Assembly (NCBI GenBank): GCA_964487745.1
Contig: CAZASG010000008.1
Coordinates: 46,655-110,654 of the forward strand
Length of the DNA stretch: 64,000 nucleotides
Source: Desulfolinea sp964487745
GTDB lineage: Bacteria; Chloroflexota; Anaerolineae; Anaerolineales; Villigracilaceae
Direction of reading: 5' to 3'
The notes beneath the pieces were generated by a model, which was not told the DNA's origin, searched no databases, and saw nothing but the letters and a program-made list of their open reading frames with translations. Of this stretch, positions 1 through 9,044 are shown piece by piece (the first letter of the stretch is position 1; every line of letters begins with the position of its first letter). The translations under genes were made by a program, and so were the position numbers.

Positions 1-3000
1 TCAGTCACATCGCAGAACTGACGCAGCCTAAATATGGTGGTCGCGTCGCTGGCTCAGAAGGCGGACAACTCGCAGCCAAATATATCGCTGAACATTTTGA
101 AGAATATGGTCTCCAGCCCGCTGGCGTAAATGGTTCGTATTTCCAAGAATTTCCAGTGACCTATACTGCTTTAGATGACGGGTATGTAATGATTTTAAAA
201 CTTACCTATCCTGATGATGGCGGATCATTTGAACAGCACTCATCCCAACTTTGGGCATTAGTCGGTGGTTATCTCGGCTCAGGCACAGCAGATGGTGAAG
301 TTGTCTGGGGTAAAGATTGTGATGCTGATATTTTTTCTGAAATTGATGTGGTTGGCAAGATCATCCTTTGCCAAGATGGTGATATCACCCAGATCGCACG
401 CACGGTCAGAGAAAATGGTGCTGCGGGCTTGTTAGTATTAACCGAGCCTAAATCTACTAAAGAAACGGTTGATTTGGTCCCAGCCTTATTTCCCGTCTGG
501 ATTCCAGAACCCATACCTGCTTTGCGTATTTTTCCTGATATTGTCGACGATATACTAAGGAAGAGTGAGTATTCGTTAGCAGATCTTTCGTTAATCTCAG
601 AACCGGTTGTAATTCCTGTTCAAGCGAAGATAACCGTCAAAGAGGAAACTATTTGCAATGATTGCATGAGTCGGAATGTTTTGGGTGTTTTACCAGGACA
701 AGACCCCGTTTTTGCCGAGAAAATTGTTCTTGTTGGTGCAAACTATGATGCGTTGGATAATTGGTTAGGGACCGTACCAAGTGCATCCGGTGTTTCCATG
801 ATGCTTGAAATTGCCCGAACTTGGCAGGCAGAAGGTTATTTGCCAAACACTACTGTCCTTTTTGTTGCTTGGGATGCGGGTAAACAAAACAATCTTGGCG
901 CAGAGTTCTACGTTCAACATCCGCAATATGAACCTGAAGATGTTGTTGCCGTCATACAGCTTGCCCCCTTCTTTGGTGATAGTAAACATGAGATTCTCAT
1001 CAGCGGGGGCGGTGATATTGCCGCCTCAATACGCAATACGGCACAGGCATTGGGACTTTCCGCTTCTCTTTATGAGGGAAACTATAGCTTCCCTCTAACT
1101 GGTGCGAATCATCTTGCTTGGTCGACCGGGAAAACCGAATTAGTCAAGACAGAAACCCTTGATGAAGTTGGGAAGCTGACCTCTCTTACACTACTCAGTT
1201 TGGCAGACCTTCCTGTAGAAATTGACGGTTTACTCGCCCGCCGTGCGGATGCCCTTCTTGATAGCAACGAAGCCGCTTTCCTTGCAACCTCCACCGCAGA
1301 CCAATCATCCAACGATCGTCTTTGGTTCGCAGATGCCCGATCCCTCGCGCCGACCAGCAGCGAAATGACCTTTGAGAATCTTCGCGTCACAGGTGGCCGC
1401 GCCTCGGCGAACGTGAATATCACCCTCGAAATCCCCGGTGACAACGGTGGCTCGCACGAGATTTCGCTCTCCATGCCGACTCAATTCCACTATGTCGATG
1501 GCGAATGGCTTTGGGCAGGCGCCGACTTGGTCCAAGTGAGTATTCCCGAAGAAGATAAAACACCACGCTTCGTTGTCTATTATCCTGAAGGAAAAGAAGA
1601 AGGACTCGAGGGCTTAGGTGAAGTTGCGGCAGCGCAATACGCCGAGATCGCCAACCTGCTTGGCCTGCCAACCAATAATGATGCTCGCATCCTTCTATTC
1701 GACGGGAGCGAAGCTCTGCGCGCCAGCACTGCCATGTCATTAGGACGCAGTGAAAACGCAGCTATTACGCCCAACACGATCAAGTTGGCTTATAGCGCAG
1801 AGATCGCAGGTGGAGAGCGCTTCAATGATGCTATTGTTCATCTCGTACTCGCGGATGCAGGCATACCCCAAGTAGCTGCACCCTGGCTTTGGGAAGGACT
1901 GCCTCTTCTAATTGAAGCGGAGAAAGATCCTATCTTCACACAAGAGCGCTTGATCCTGCCCTTACAAAACTCGATCGTCCGCGAAGTAGCCCCCTTCAAT
2001 GCCGAAACTTCCTGGGCAGCTGTTGATTATCTACGCGAGCGTTTGGGCTCGGCAGGGCTTGGACGTTTTATCTCCGCTTTTGGGCGAGCCTGTCAGGTCA
2101 ACGATTGCAATACTGAAGAAGGCGCAGATGCAGCCCTTGCTTCTGCTCTCCGTATGAACACCACATCCTTCCATCGCGCTTGGCAGCAATATTGGTCAAG
2201 ACGACTGGAAAACACGCAAACATCGCTCAACACCTTGTTGGATACACGCATTAAAGCTGTCCGCGACAGTGACCTGAATGCCTTTCTTGCTACCGTAGAT
2301 CGCCGCACGCCCAACCTTATCCGCGAAGAAAGCGACTGGTTCGCCGACCTGAACGAATACCCCATAGAATCATTTAGCTTGAGCGCAAAACCTGTTGCCA
2401 TTCTAGATGATGACAGCGTCCATGCTTCGGTAACGCTCTCCTATCAACTTGAAGGAGTCTCTGAGCGCTGGGGCGGAGGCTCATCCACCTTCCGCGTGCT
2501 CTTCAAACCCAGCGGTAACAGCTACCGCTGGGCGGGCGTGCCACTCAAGAATCTTAGCGGCAACCGTGTCCGCGTGCGCTATCCGGCGGGGCAGGAAGAA
2601 TTCGCAGCTGAATTACTGGCAAATGCTCAAGATGTCTACACGCAAGTTTCTGACGATATGAACATCAGCCCCGCCTGGCAAACCATCGCCCTCTACACAG
2701 ACGAAAACGCCTATCGCACATCCATCTTCCTTTCCTATCCAAATTACGACTGGACACCCGGCTGGTCGACGCAGGGACATTCTCTCAAGATCTTCCTCGA
2801 ACCCAATGCAACGCCCCAGAGCTACCGCTCCCTTCTCGCCACGCATTTCGCCCGGCAACTGCTTTTACAAAACGGCGTTCAGGATGAATGGCTACTCACA
2901 GGCGGTAGCAATTACCTCGCCAGGGGCGTCGACGGCGGCGCATCCCAAATGGCAGCCGCGGCCAATCTTTATTCCCTCCGCAAAGCCATCGAGTCCGAGT

Positions 3001-4589
3001 CCCTGATCGAATTTACCACCTTTCCCGCAGCTTATCGGATGAGCGAATCCGAATACAAAGTCGCTATTCCACAAGCCTGGAATTCCGTCCGTTATCTTGC
3101 AGAGACATATGGGCAAGATGCGCTCTGGAGCGTGCTGCGCGCTAACGATGTGGAAGCCGCGCTCCGCGCAGCGACGGGACGCACGTTACCCGAATTTGCT
3201 ACCGATTGGCAGGCATCTTTCGCCGTTGGACACAGCACCGATAATTGGCTCGAAATCGCTGATGGCTTCAACGAAGAACGTGCTCTCGCCCATATCGAAT
3301 ATCTCGCAAACCCCGAATTGGCAGGGCGGCAGGCTGGCTCTCCCGGCGAGAAGTTGGCAGCTGACTATATCGCCGAGAAATTCACAGAATACGGGTTAGG
3401 AGTTGAGCATCAGATTTTCCCCGTCCCCTATCTCTATTATCTCGAAACACCACGATTAACGCTAGCTCTGCAAGCCGATGGCACTAAAGAAACCTTCGTC
3501 TACCGCGAAGACTTCCTGATTTTGCAAACTGCGGACACGAATGGTCTTCTAAACAGAGAGCTAGTCTGGATCATGGACGAGGCATACACAGGCATGGACC
3601 TGGACGGAAATATCGCCGTCCGAAAACCAACCGGCACCATCACAGAAGAAATTACCCAGGCGACCGAACACGGCGCAGGCGCGCTATTGCTGGTCGGCGA
3701 CAAAAATCGCGATGACGATCTGAGCGCAAAATATCCAACGCGTGACCTGCCGGATGAAGGCGCTATTCCTGTCTTTGAATTGACGCGTGAAGGCTTCAAA
3801 CGTCTGCTTGAAATGAGCGGCGAGAGCCTAGCGAGTATCTACGCTGCGCCGCCTGCGCACTTTTTGGGTATTGACGCCCAATTGAACGTAGACCTTAACG
3901 AGGAGCAAAACGCTGAGAGCGCAAATATCTTTGGCTTCCTGCCGGGTAGCAATCCTGTGCTGGCAAACGAGACTATCATCGTCAGCGCGCATTACGACCA
4001 TGTAGGCAACGACCCAAATCGCGCATATAGCGGCGCGAACGACAACGCCAGCGGCGTGGCAACCATGCTCGAGATCGCCCAACGCTGGCAGGAAACAGGC
4101 TATCGTCCACAGCGCAGCGTTCTTTTCGTCGCTTGGGGCGCACAGGAATTGGGCGAGATGGGTTCACGCTATTATGTTGAAAATCCGCCTTATCCGCTTG
4201 AAAGTGTTGCCGCCTTGATTCAACTGGACGCCGTTGCAAACGGAGGCGCCCATCACCTGGACGCACAAGGTTCGCGCGAAAACGAGGGTCAGCTACTCTA
4301 TTCAATCGAGCATGCCAAGGATCTACTTGGCGGACGCCTGCAGCTTTCCTTTCCTGAAGAGCGCGGTGAGCAGCCCTTCTCTCCGGATGTGCTCTTCAAT
4401 CGAGATCGGATCGGCATTAGCAGCGATCACGATCCTTTCCGCAACGAAGGCATCCAGGCAATGCGCATCGCCTGGCGAGAAGCCGACGAGACCAATCTCG
4501 ACGATACGCTGGCATATGAAATTGACCTCGCTCGACTGGCATCGGCAGGCAAGATGACGATGTTGACGATCATGATGAACGCGCGATAA
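1..4589 (+). CDS. Large M28-family peptidase-like protein (5' end outside window)
   Basis: Open from the left edge, so the N-terminus is missing; the frame reads through from base 3 and the GTG at 156 is internal. The product has an M28-like metallopeptidase domain at each end. The C-terminal copy keeps the zinc-site pattern: HYDHVG, ANDNASG, AQELGEMGS and SSDHDPF. Its usual catalytic Glu-Glu pair is Gln-Glu. The N-terminal copy is degenerate: NYDALD replaces the His motif, SASG replaces DNASG, and there is no Glu pair. A PA-type insert (GAAGLLVL, GAGALLLVG) lies inside each copy. Between them, two repeats each combine an NTF2/SnoaL-like segment (starting LLARRADALLDSNEAAF and LLDTRIKAVRDSDLNAF) with a gluzincin-like, peptidase-MA-like region. 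Probably exported, although the signal region is not in view. Function as a peptidase is inferred; only the last domain looks able to bind metal. Confidence 0.85.
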   Translation, partial: SHIAELTQPKYGGRVAGSEGGQLAAKYIAEHFEEYGLQPAGVNGSYFQEFPVTYTALDDGYVMILKLTYPDDGGSFEQHSSQLWALVGGYLGSGTADGEVVWGKDCDADIFSEIDVVGKIILCQDGDITQIARTVRENGAAGLLVLTEPKSTKETVDLVPALFPVWIPEPIPALRIFPDIVDDILRKSEYSLADLSLISEPVVIPVQAKITVKEETICNDCMSRNVLGVLPGQDPVFAEKIVLVGANYDALDNWLGTVPSASGVSMMLEIARTWQAEGYLPNTTVLFVAWDAGKQNNLGAEFYVQHPQYEPEDVVAVIQLAPFFGDSKHEILISGGGDIAASIRNTAQALGLSASLYEGNYSFPLTGANHLAWSTGKTELVKTETLDEVGKLTSLTLLSLADLPVEIDGLLARRADALLDSNEAAFLATSTADQSSNDRLWFADARSLAPTSSEMTFENLRVTGGRASANVNITLEIPGDNGGSHEISLSMPTQFHYVDGEWLWAGADLVQVSIPEEDKTPRFVVYYPEGKEEGLEGLGEVAAAQYAEIANLLGLPTNNDARILLFDGSEALRASTAMSLGRSENAAITPNTIKLAYSAEIAGGERFNDAIVHLVLADAGIPQVAAPWLWEGLPLLIEAEKDPIFTQERLILPLQNSIVREVAPFNAETSWAAVDYLRERLGSAGLGRFISAFGRACQVNDCNTEEGADAALASALRMNTTSFHRAWQQYWSRRLENTQTSLNTLLDTRIKAVRDSDLNAFLATVDRRTPNLIREESDWFADLNEYPIESFSLSAKPVAILDDDSVHASVTLSYQLEGVSERWGGGSSTFRVLFKPSGNSYRWAGVPLKNLSGNRVRVRYPAGQEEFAAELLANAQDVYTQVSDDMNISPAWQTIALYTDENAYRTSIFLSYPNYDWTPGWSTQGHSLKIFLEPNATPQSYRSLLATHFARQLLLQNGVQDEWLLTGGSNYLARGVDGGASQMAAAANLYSLRKAIESESLIEFTTFPAAYRMSESEYKVAIPQAWNSVRYLAETYGQDALWSVLRANDVEAALRAATGRTLPEFATDWQASFAVGHSTDNWLEIADGFNEERALAHIEYLANPELAGRQAGSPGEKLAADYIAEKFTEYGLGVEHQIFPVPYLYYLETPRLTLALQADGTKETFVYREDFLILQTADTNGLLNRELVWIMDEAYTGMDLDGNIAVRKPTGTITEEITQATEHGAGALLLVGDKNRDDDLSAKYPTRDLPDEGAIPVFELTREGFKRLLEMSGESLASIYAAPPAHFLGIDAQLNVDLNEEQNAESANIFGFLPGSNPVLANETIIVSAHYDHVGNDPNRAYSGANDNASGVATMLEIAQRWQETGYRPQRSVLFVAWGAQELGEMGSRYYVENPPYPLESVAALIQLDAVANGGAHHLDAQGSRENEGQLLYSIEHAKDLLGGRLQLSFPEERGEQPFSPDVLFNRDRIGISSDHDPFRNEGIQAMRIAWREADETNLDDTLAYEIDLARLASAGKMTMLTIMMNAR

Positions 4590-4617
4590 ACGTTCAAGTT
4601 TTATAAAAACATAGTGC

Positions 4618-4623
4618 TATAAT
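4618..4623 (+). promoter_or_regulatory. Candidate -10 box of ctaA
   Basis: A perfect TATAAT lies 24 nt before the ctaA start. No good -35 hexamer stands at 17 nt; TTCAAG at 4593-4598 is 19 nt away. The site suggests ctaA has its own promoter just after the peptidase gene. Confidence 0.5.
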
Positions 4624-4647
4624 TTCACAAAAAATTCGGGAGGCACC

Positions 4648-5691
4648 ATGCCAAAAACACAAAATCGCGCCGTAATGATATGGTTATTCATCTTTGCTTT
4701 TACAGTTCTTTTCTTAGTGGTTTTTGGCGGTTTTGTACGACTAACACGTTCGGGATTATCTATTGTCGAGTGGAATCCGGTAAGCGGGGCACTCCCTCCG
4801 ATTGGCGAGCAAGCCTGGCTGGATGAGTTCTCCAAATACCAACTATCGCCTGAGTATCAGAAAGTCAACTCCCAGATGACACTTGAGCAATATCAGCGCA
4901 TCTTTTACATCGAGTGGACACATAGATTGATCGCACGTTTGGCTGGCTTTCTCTACGCCATACCCGCTCTCTACTTTTTTTACAAGGGAACCATCCCACG
5001 CAAGGAATTTGGGATCTATGTCGTGATGGGCTTGTTGTTCATCAGCCAGGCTTTCATGGGCTGGTTCATGGTCGCCAGTGGCCTGATCGACCAACCTGCC
5101 GTCAGCCATATCCGTCTCACGCTACATTTGATTCTTGCTCTCGCCTTGTTTGGGCTCAGCTTATGGGTAGCATTTGGACATCGCTTTGATTTTCTCAACC
5201 AAAATATAAAGAAGAACAGTGCTATTCTCTCCCAGCTAGGGCTTATTGGCATTGCTATTTTAATCTTTCAAATTTCCTATGGTGGGTTTACTGCCGGATT
5301 AAAAGCCGGTCATCTGTCCAATACTTGGCCCCTCATGTTCGGGCGCTGGATCCCTGAAGGATTATTCAGCAAAGGAAGCAACCTAATTCAATCCCCACAA
5401 ACAATCTTGTTTACTCATCGCTGGGTAGCATTTCTTGCATTGTTTTTTGGTATGGCTCTGTATTATGTAGCATTGAAACGTAATTATCCAGAAGAAATAA
5501 AAAGATTATTGCTTCTCGTTTTGGGATTAGGGAGCACGCAAATCATATTGGGAATCTGTGTCGTACTCTTTGATGTCCAAATCTCTCTAGCGCTTGTTCA
5601 TCAGGCTTTGGCGATAATTCTGTTTGGAGTATCTCTTCTCTTTATGTACAACACACTCAAGTACGAATTCTTGCAAAAGAAAAACTTGTAA
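4648..5691 (+). CDS. ctaA: Heme A synthase, COX15/CtaA family
   Basis: Converts heme O to heme A for the aa3-type oxidase, in the cytoplasmic membrane. 347 residues with about eight TM segments. The N-terminal GGFVRLTRSGLSIVEW signature and the EWTHRLIARLAGF helix place it with the long COX15 type of proteobacteria and mitochondria. All four expected histidines are visible: EWTHR, SHIRLTLH, FTHRW and LVHQ. Start chosen on the GGGAGG ribosome site 7 nt upstream. It faces the convergent CtaAB fusion gene, with a shared terminator between them. It is a full-length enzyme, whereas its neighbour carries only half a CtaA domain. Confidence 0.93.
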   Translation: MPKTQNRAVMIWLFIFAFTVLFLVVFGGFVRLTRSGLSIVEWNPVSGALPPIGEQAWLDEFSKYQLSPEYQKVNSQMTLEQYQRIFYIEWTHRLIARLAGFLYAIPALYFFYKGTIPRKEFGIYVVMGLLFISQAFMGWFMVASGLIDQPAVSHIRLTLHLILALALFGLSLWVAFGHRFDFLNQNIKKNSAILSQLGLIGIAILIFQISYGGFTAGLKAGHLSNTWPLMFGRWIPEGLFSKGSNLIQSPQTILFTHRWVAFLALFFGMALYYVALKRNYPEEIKRLLLLVLGLGSTQIILGICVVLFDVQISLALVHQALAIILFGVSLLFMYNTLKYEFLQKKNL

Positions 5692-5705
5692 ATCTCATTG
5701 AAGAC

Positions 5706-5738
5706 AAAAAGCTCACGGAAAAGATCCGTGAGCTTTTT
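5706..5738. terminator. Bidirectional terminator between ctaA and ctaAB
   Basis: Perfect 14-bp stem (5706-5719 with 5725-5738) and a 5-nt loop. The outer arm is A5/T5, so each strand ends in a U run. It serves both convergent genes. Confidence 0.9.
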
Positions 5739-5760
5739 CATTGCAAAACAGCTTTTCTGA

Positions 5761-7077
5761 TTATTGAATAGCGTCGATCATCAATGCCAGGAAAATAAAC
5801 GCCAGATACATACTTGAATAACGATACATTTTCCAGGCGATCTGATTCCCCTCGTTGCGCCAGACCTGCCAGGCAGTGTGAAGCAGCCAGGCACCTAGCA
5901 CAAGCGCAGAGATCAGATAGATCATGCCAGCAAAATTAAAGAGGGGCATTAGCAGTGTGAGTACCACCAACTCCACCGTGTAGATCAAGATCTGTTTGCG
6001 AGTTTCTTTTTCGCCACGCACAACCGGCATCATCGGGATACCGGCGCGTGAATAGTCTTTCTTGCGAACAATCGCCAGCGCCCAGAAATGCGGCGGCGTC
6101 CACATAAAGACAATGGCAAACAAGAATAGAGCGGGGATATTCAAACTTCCTGTCACAGCGGCCCAGCCGACTAAAGGCGGGATCGCTCCCGCTCCACCCC
6201 CAATGACGATATTCTGGACAGTCGCTTTTTTAAGCAGAATACTATATAAGATCACATAGTAGATAATTCCTGCCAGAGACAAGAAAGCCGCCAACAAATT
6301 AACCATGCCCGCGTAAATATAAAAACTCAAAACAGAAAGCGCTAAGCCAAAGGCAAGTCCTTCTGCGGGCGTCATGCGCTCGGCAGCCAGTGGGCGCTTT
6401 GCCGTGCGCTGCATATTCTTGTCCAGATCACGGTCGATATATTGATTAAGCGCTGAGGAGCCGCCCGCAGCGAAATAGCCGCCAACCAAGGTCCAGAAAG
6501 TGATCGAAAGCGAGGGCCAGGTTTTACCGCCCACAACCATACCGGCGTAGGTGGTTACTAACAGAAGCAAAACGACGATGGGTTTGGTCAGCGTCAGAAA
6601 ATCACGCGCCCTTTGGCGCAGGTCGAGCGGAGGGAAGGCAACCGTTTCACGTGCCATAAATCCGGAGAAAATCACTAATCCCAGCAATCCAGACCAAAGC
6701 ACGACACTTGTCAGGGCGTGCAAAATGGCCAGATAACGCGGAAAGCCGCGTGTTACTTCCATTGCCCCGACAAATATCTGTGCAAAAAAGAGAACGACCG
6801 TCAACGTGGCTAGGGGTAACAAAACGCGGTGATCGCGCACATCGCGCCAGGCACGGAAGAGCAAGTAAAGCATGAGGACAATAGCAAAGCCAACCGAAAG
6901 GCGATGTGCCAATTGCATCCATCCCAGCAAGCCTTGTGGTTCGCAAAGGGGCCAGCCTGTGCAAGCTTCAGTGGCTCCATTCAGCGTGACCAAAAATCCG
7001 CCAATGGTCACCAACAAGATCGAGGCCAAAACAAATAAAGTGAGGCGGGCAAAAGATGATGATAACGAAAATTTCAC
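5761..7077 (-). CDS. ctaB: Fusion of half CtaA domain and protoheme IX farnesyltransferase (CtaB)
   Basis: 438 residues. The first ~150 residues are a four-TM CtaA-like half with the cysteine-pair loop ACTGWPLC and two histidines (QLAHR, AILHA). The rest is a UbiA-family prenyltransferase with NQYIDRDLDKNMQ (N-x3-D-x3-D), AKRPL and a second Asp motif KKDYSRAG. CtaB makes heme O from protoheme and farnesyl diphosphate. The GTG start at 7077 is chosen because AAGGAG precedes it and the GTGA overlaps the SURF1 stop; an ATG at 7149 in frame lies deep inside SURF1. Last gene of the oxidase assembly operon. Fused CtaA-CtaB proteins fit Chloroflexota, but what the half CtaA does next to a complete COX15 is unknown. 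Confidence 0.9.
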   Translation of the reverse strand: MKFSLSSSFARLTLFVLASILLVTIGGFLVTLNGATEACTGWPLCEPQGLLGWMQLAHRLSVGFAIVLMLYLLFRAWRDVRDHRVLLPLATLTVVLFFAQIFVGAMEVTRGFPRYLAILHALTSVVLWSGLLGLVIFSGFMARETVAFPPLDLRQRARDFLTLTKPIVVLLLLVTTYAGMVVGGKTWPSLSITFWTLVGGYFAAGGSSALNQYIDRDLDKNMQRTAKRPLAAERMTPAEGLAFGLALSVLSFYIYAGMVNLLAAFLSLAGIIYYVILYSILLKKATVQNIVIGGGAGAIPPLVGWAAVTGSLNIPALFLFAIVFMWTPPHFWALAIVRKKDYSRAGIPMMPVVRGEKETRKQILIYTVELVVLTLLMPLFNFAGMIYLISALVLGAWLLHTAWQVWRNEGNQIAWKMYRYSSMYLAFIFLALMIDAIQ

Positions 7078-7826
7078 AAATTCTCCTTCAGTTGACGACG
7101 TACATAAAAAGGATAGCCCAGCAAAAGGATGCTGGCGTAAGTAAACCATTGAACGGCGTAGCCCAGATGTGAACCTTCCGAAAGTTCGATTTCAGGTTGA
7201 TACGGAATCGGCGGTTCGCGATCAGTTGGATCAACATCCGGCTGCACAAAAACATTCAGCAACGGATAAGACAACTGCAAACGGATACGATCAAGATTGA
7301 CGATATTCCAAAATTCGAGTTTGTCTTGCCCTGGAGCAAGTTCCGGGTCAGGGACGCCCCCCAGGTCTGGCTTGGTGGTCCCGAGCCGAATCTGTCCCTG
7401 AAGGTGGATGCGTTCGGGCTCATCATATTTCCGCCAATCAAGCGGCGTCTCATTTCCCTCGGCAGGGATCCAACCACGATCCACCAAGACAGCGGAACCA
7501 TCATCAAAAATAAGGGGGGTCAGCAAGTGATAGCCATACTGGTCTTCAAAATACCGGTTTCGCAAAGCGACCTGATTTTCAAAGTCATATTCGCCGCTAA
7601 CAGAGACAGAGCGGTATTCGAAAAGAGTCAGGCCTTCCTGCAAAGCTGAATTTATCGCAACAGGCTCCATTGCCCAAACGCTCTCGATATGAGCGTTGAA
7701 AGCGCGGCGCTCTTCAAGACGACTGAGCTGCCAAAATCCCAGGCGAATGCATAATGCCCCCCCTGCCAAAACCAGTAATGTAGCAACAGTCCATTGCCGT
7801 GAAAAGAAAACGCGCAGGTTTTTCAT
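7074..7826 (-). CDS. SURF1 family cytochrome oxidase assembly protein
   Basis: 250 residues with one TM segment at each end, the usual SURF1 layout. The N-terminal GFWQLSRLEERRAFN and C-terminal HLGYAVQWFTYASILL are family signatures. SURF1 helps insert heme a into subunit I. The ATG at 7826 is chosen because AGGAAG lies 7 nt upstream; a longer frame would run into the upstream gene. 13 nt after the cupredoxin-like gene, and overlapping the ctaAB start by GTGA, so probably cotranslated. Confidence 0.92.
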   Translation of the reverse strand: MKNLRVFFSRQWTVATLLVLAGGALCIRLGFWQLSRLEERRAFNAHIESVWAMEPVAINSALQEGLTLFEYRSVSVSGEYDFENQVALRNRYFEDQYGYHLLTPLIFDDGSAVLVDRGWIPAEGNETPLDWRKYDEPERIHLQGQIRLGTTKPDLGGVPDPELAPGQDKLEFWNIVNLDRIRLQLSYPLLNVFVQPDVDPTDREPPIPYQPEIELSEGSHLGYAVQWFTYASILLLGYPFYVRRQLKENL

Positions 7827-7839
7827 ATGTTTCTTCCTT

Positions 7840-8358
7840 TTACCCTGTCGAGTTTTCTTCTTTTTTATCACTCTTCAAAGGAAAAGCCACAAGGCTGTAC
7901 AAAAAGAAGAACATTGCTGTTGGTGGGGTTGCCAGCGCAAAAGCCTGAATGCGCGAATTGACCGTTGTGCGTGAGCGGACATCAAAATCGAGAAATTTAG
8001 AAGGCTGGAAGGTACAGCCCAGCGTATATTTATTCGCATTTTCCATCAACAAGGTGGCGCTGGAACCAGAAGGCACCCATAAGGGACCCAGCTCATGAGG
8101 AACAACGTCTTCGTTTGTGACCATCAGGGTATCACCAATCACGAAAACCAATTCAGAGGGAATGGAGGGAATCGCCTCGCCAGCTTTCACGCGTTCAGCT
8201 GTTCCAGCGGGGATGCGTATCTCAATCGTTTCAGGCGGGCGATCCGTTTTTTCCTTCAACAGGAGGTGCGCGCCCTCATTGACAATCCCCACAAAAATTA
8301 GTGCAACAAAAAGAACTACGAAAAAGCGATTTCTGTATAAGCGAAAATTCTCATTCAT
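7840..8358 (-). CDS. Membrane-anchored cupredoxin-like protein
   Basis: 172 residues. An N-terminal TM segment (about 10-30), a beta-rich domain, and a second TM near 140-160. The domain carries TNEDVVPHELGPLWVPSG and YTLGCTFQPS, which place a His and a Cys as in cupredoxin copper sites; a second His/Met pair is less clear. It lies between SCO and SURF1, both oxidase assembly factors, so a copper-handling or electron-transfer role is inferred. No characterised homologue is recognised. Five nt separate it from the SCO stop. Confidence 0.6.
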   Translation of the reverse strand: MNENFRLYRNRFFVVLFVALIFVGIVNEGAHLLLKEKTDRPPETIEIRIPAGTAERVKAGEAIPSIPSELVFVIGDTLMVTNEDVVPHELGPLWVPSGSSATLLMENANKYTLGCTFQPSKFLDFDVRSRTTVNSRIQAFALATPPTAMFFFLYSLVAFPLKSDKKEENSTG

Positions 8359-8363
8359 TTATT

Positions 8364-8972
8364 TTAGTTACTCTTCAAAAGATGTGCGAGATCATCAGCC
8401 ATGGCTTCTGGTGCCATGCCAAAGGGGAAAGTAATACGCAAATTACCATTCGGATCAACAACATAAACTCGGGCTGTGTGGTCTACAAGATAGCCTGTTG
8501 CTCCCGTCTCTTCCTTTTTCTCTCGATAAACACCATAATCCTGCCAAATGGCTCCCAGCACTTCCTCTTCACCACTCAAGCCGATAAAGCGCGGGTCGAA
8601 AGAGGTCACATATACATCCAGATATTCAGGTGTGTCACGCTCGGGGTCCACAGTGATCATGGCAACTTCGATTCTGGCGGCGCTCTCTTCTCCCATAAGC
8701 CTCTTCATTTTGGCAAGGTCGTATAAAGTTGTGGGGCAAACGTCCGGGCAAGCAGTGTAGCCAAAATAGAGCAGAACTACTTTATCTTGATGCTCGGAAA
8801 GCCGAAAAGTTGCACCATCAGCTTTTTCTAAAGAAAAATCTGCAGCCGGGAGTGGCGGATCTATCAGGGAGCCTTGATAGCTGTATGGTTGAGCGAAAAA
8901 ATAAAAACCGGCTATCAGAATGACGCCGATCATTACCCCTATAAGTAATTGTCGAAAAAGTTTTTTAGGCAT
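8364..8972 (-). CDS. SCO1/SenC family copper chaperone
   Basis: 202 residues: one N-terminal TM anchor, then a thioredoxin fold with the copper ligands CPDVCP and the distal His in LVDHTARVYVVD. SCO proteins deliver copper to the CuA site of subunit II. The start is uncertain. The ATG at 8972 has no Shine-Dalgarno sequence, but TATAAT ends 6 nt before it, which would give a leaderless message. An in-frame ATG at 9014 would fall inside the upstream hairpin. First gene of the assembly operon SCO, cupredoxin, SURF1, ctaAB. Confidence 0.92.
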   Translation of the reverse strand: MPKKLFRQLLIGVMIGVILIAGFYFFAQPYSYQGSLIDPPLPAADFSLEKADGATFRLSEHQDKVVLLYFGYTACPDVCPTTLYDLAKMKRLMGEESAARIEVAMITVDPERDTPEYLDVYVTSFDPRFIGLSGEEEVLGAIWQDYGVYREKKEETGATGYLVDHTARVYVVDPNGNLRITFPFGMAPEAMADDLAHLLKSN

Positions 8973-8978
8973 AGACAG

Positions 8979-8984
8979 ATTATA
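8979..8984 (-). promoter_or_regulatory. -10 box six bases before the SCO start (leaderless?)
   Basis: The minus strand reads TATAAT, six bases, then ATG. A transcription start at the usual distance would fall on or next to the A of ATG. It lies just after the terminator-like hairpin of the cox operon, so it could restart transcription for the assembly genes. Confidence 0.45.
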
Positions 8985-8986
8985 AA

Positions 8987-9031
8987 GGAGCAGCAACCAG
9001 GATCTTATATTCATTCACAGGTTGCTGCTCC
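8987..9031 (-). terminator. Hairpin closing the cox structural operon
   Basis: Perfect 12-bp stem (8987-8998 with 9020-9031) and a 21-nt loop, 13 nt after the coxC stop. Only three T follow before TATAAT, so it may be a partial terminator. Confidence 0.6.
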
Positions 9032-9044
9032 CTGAAGTTTGAAA

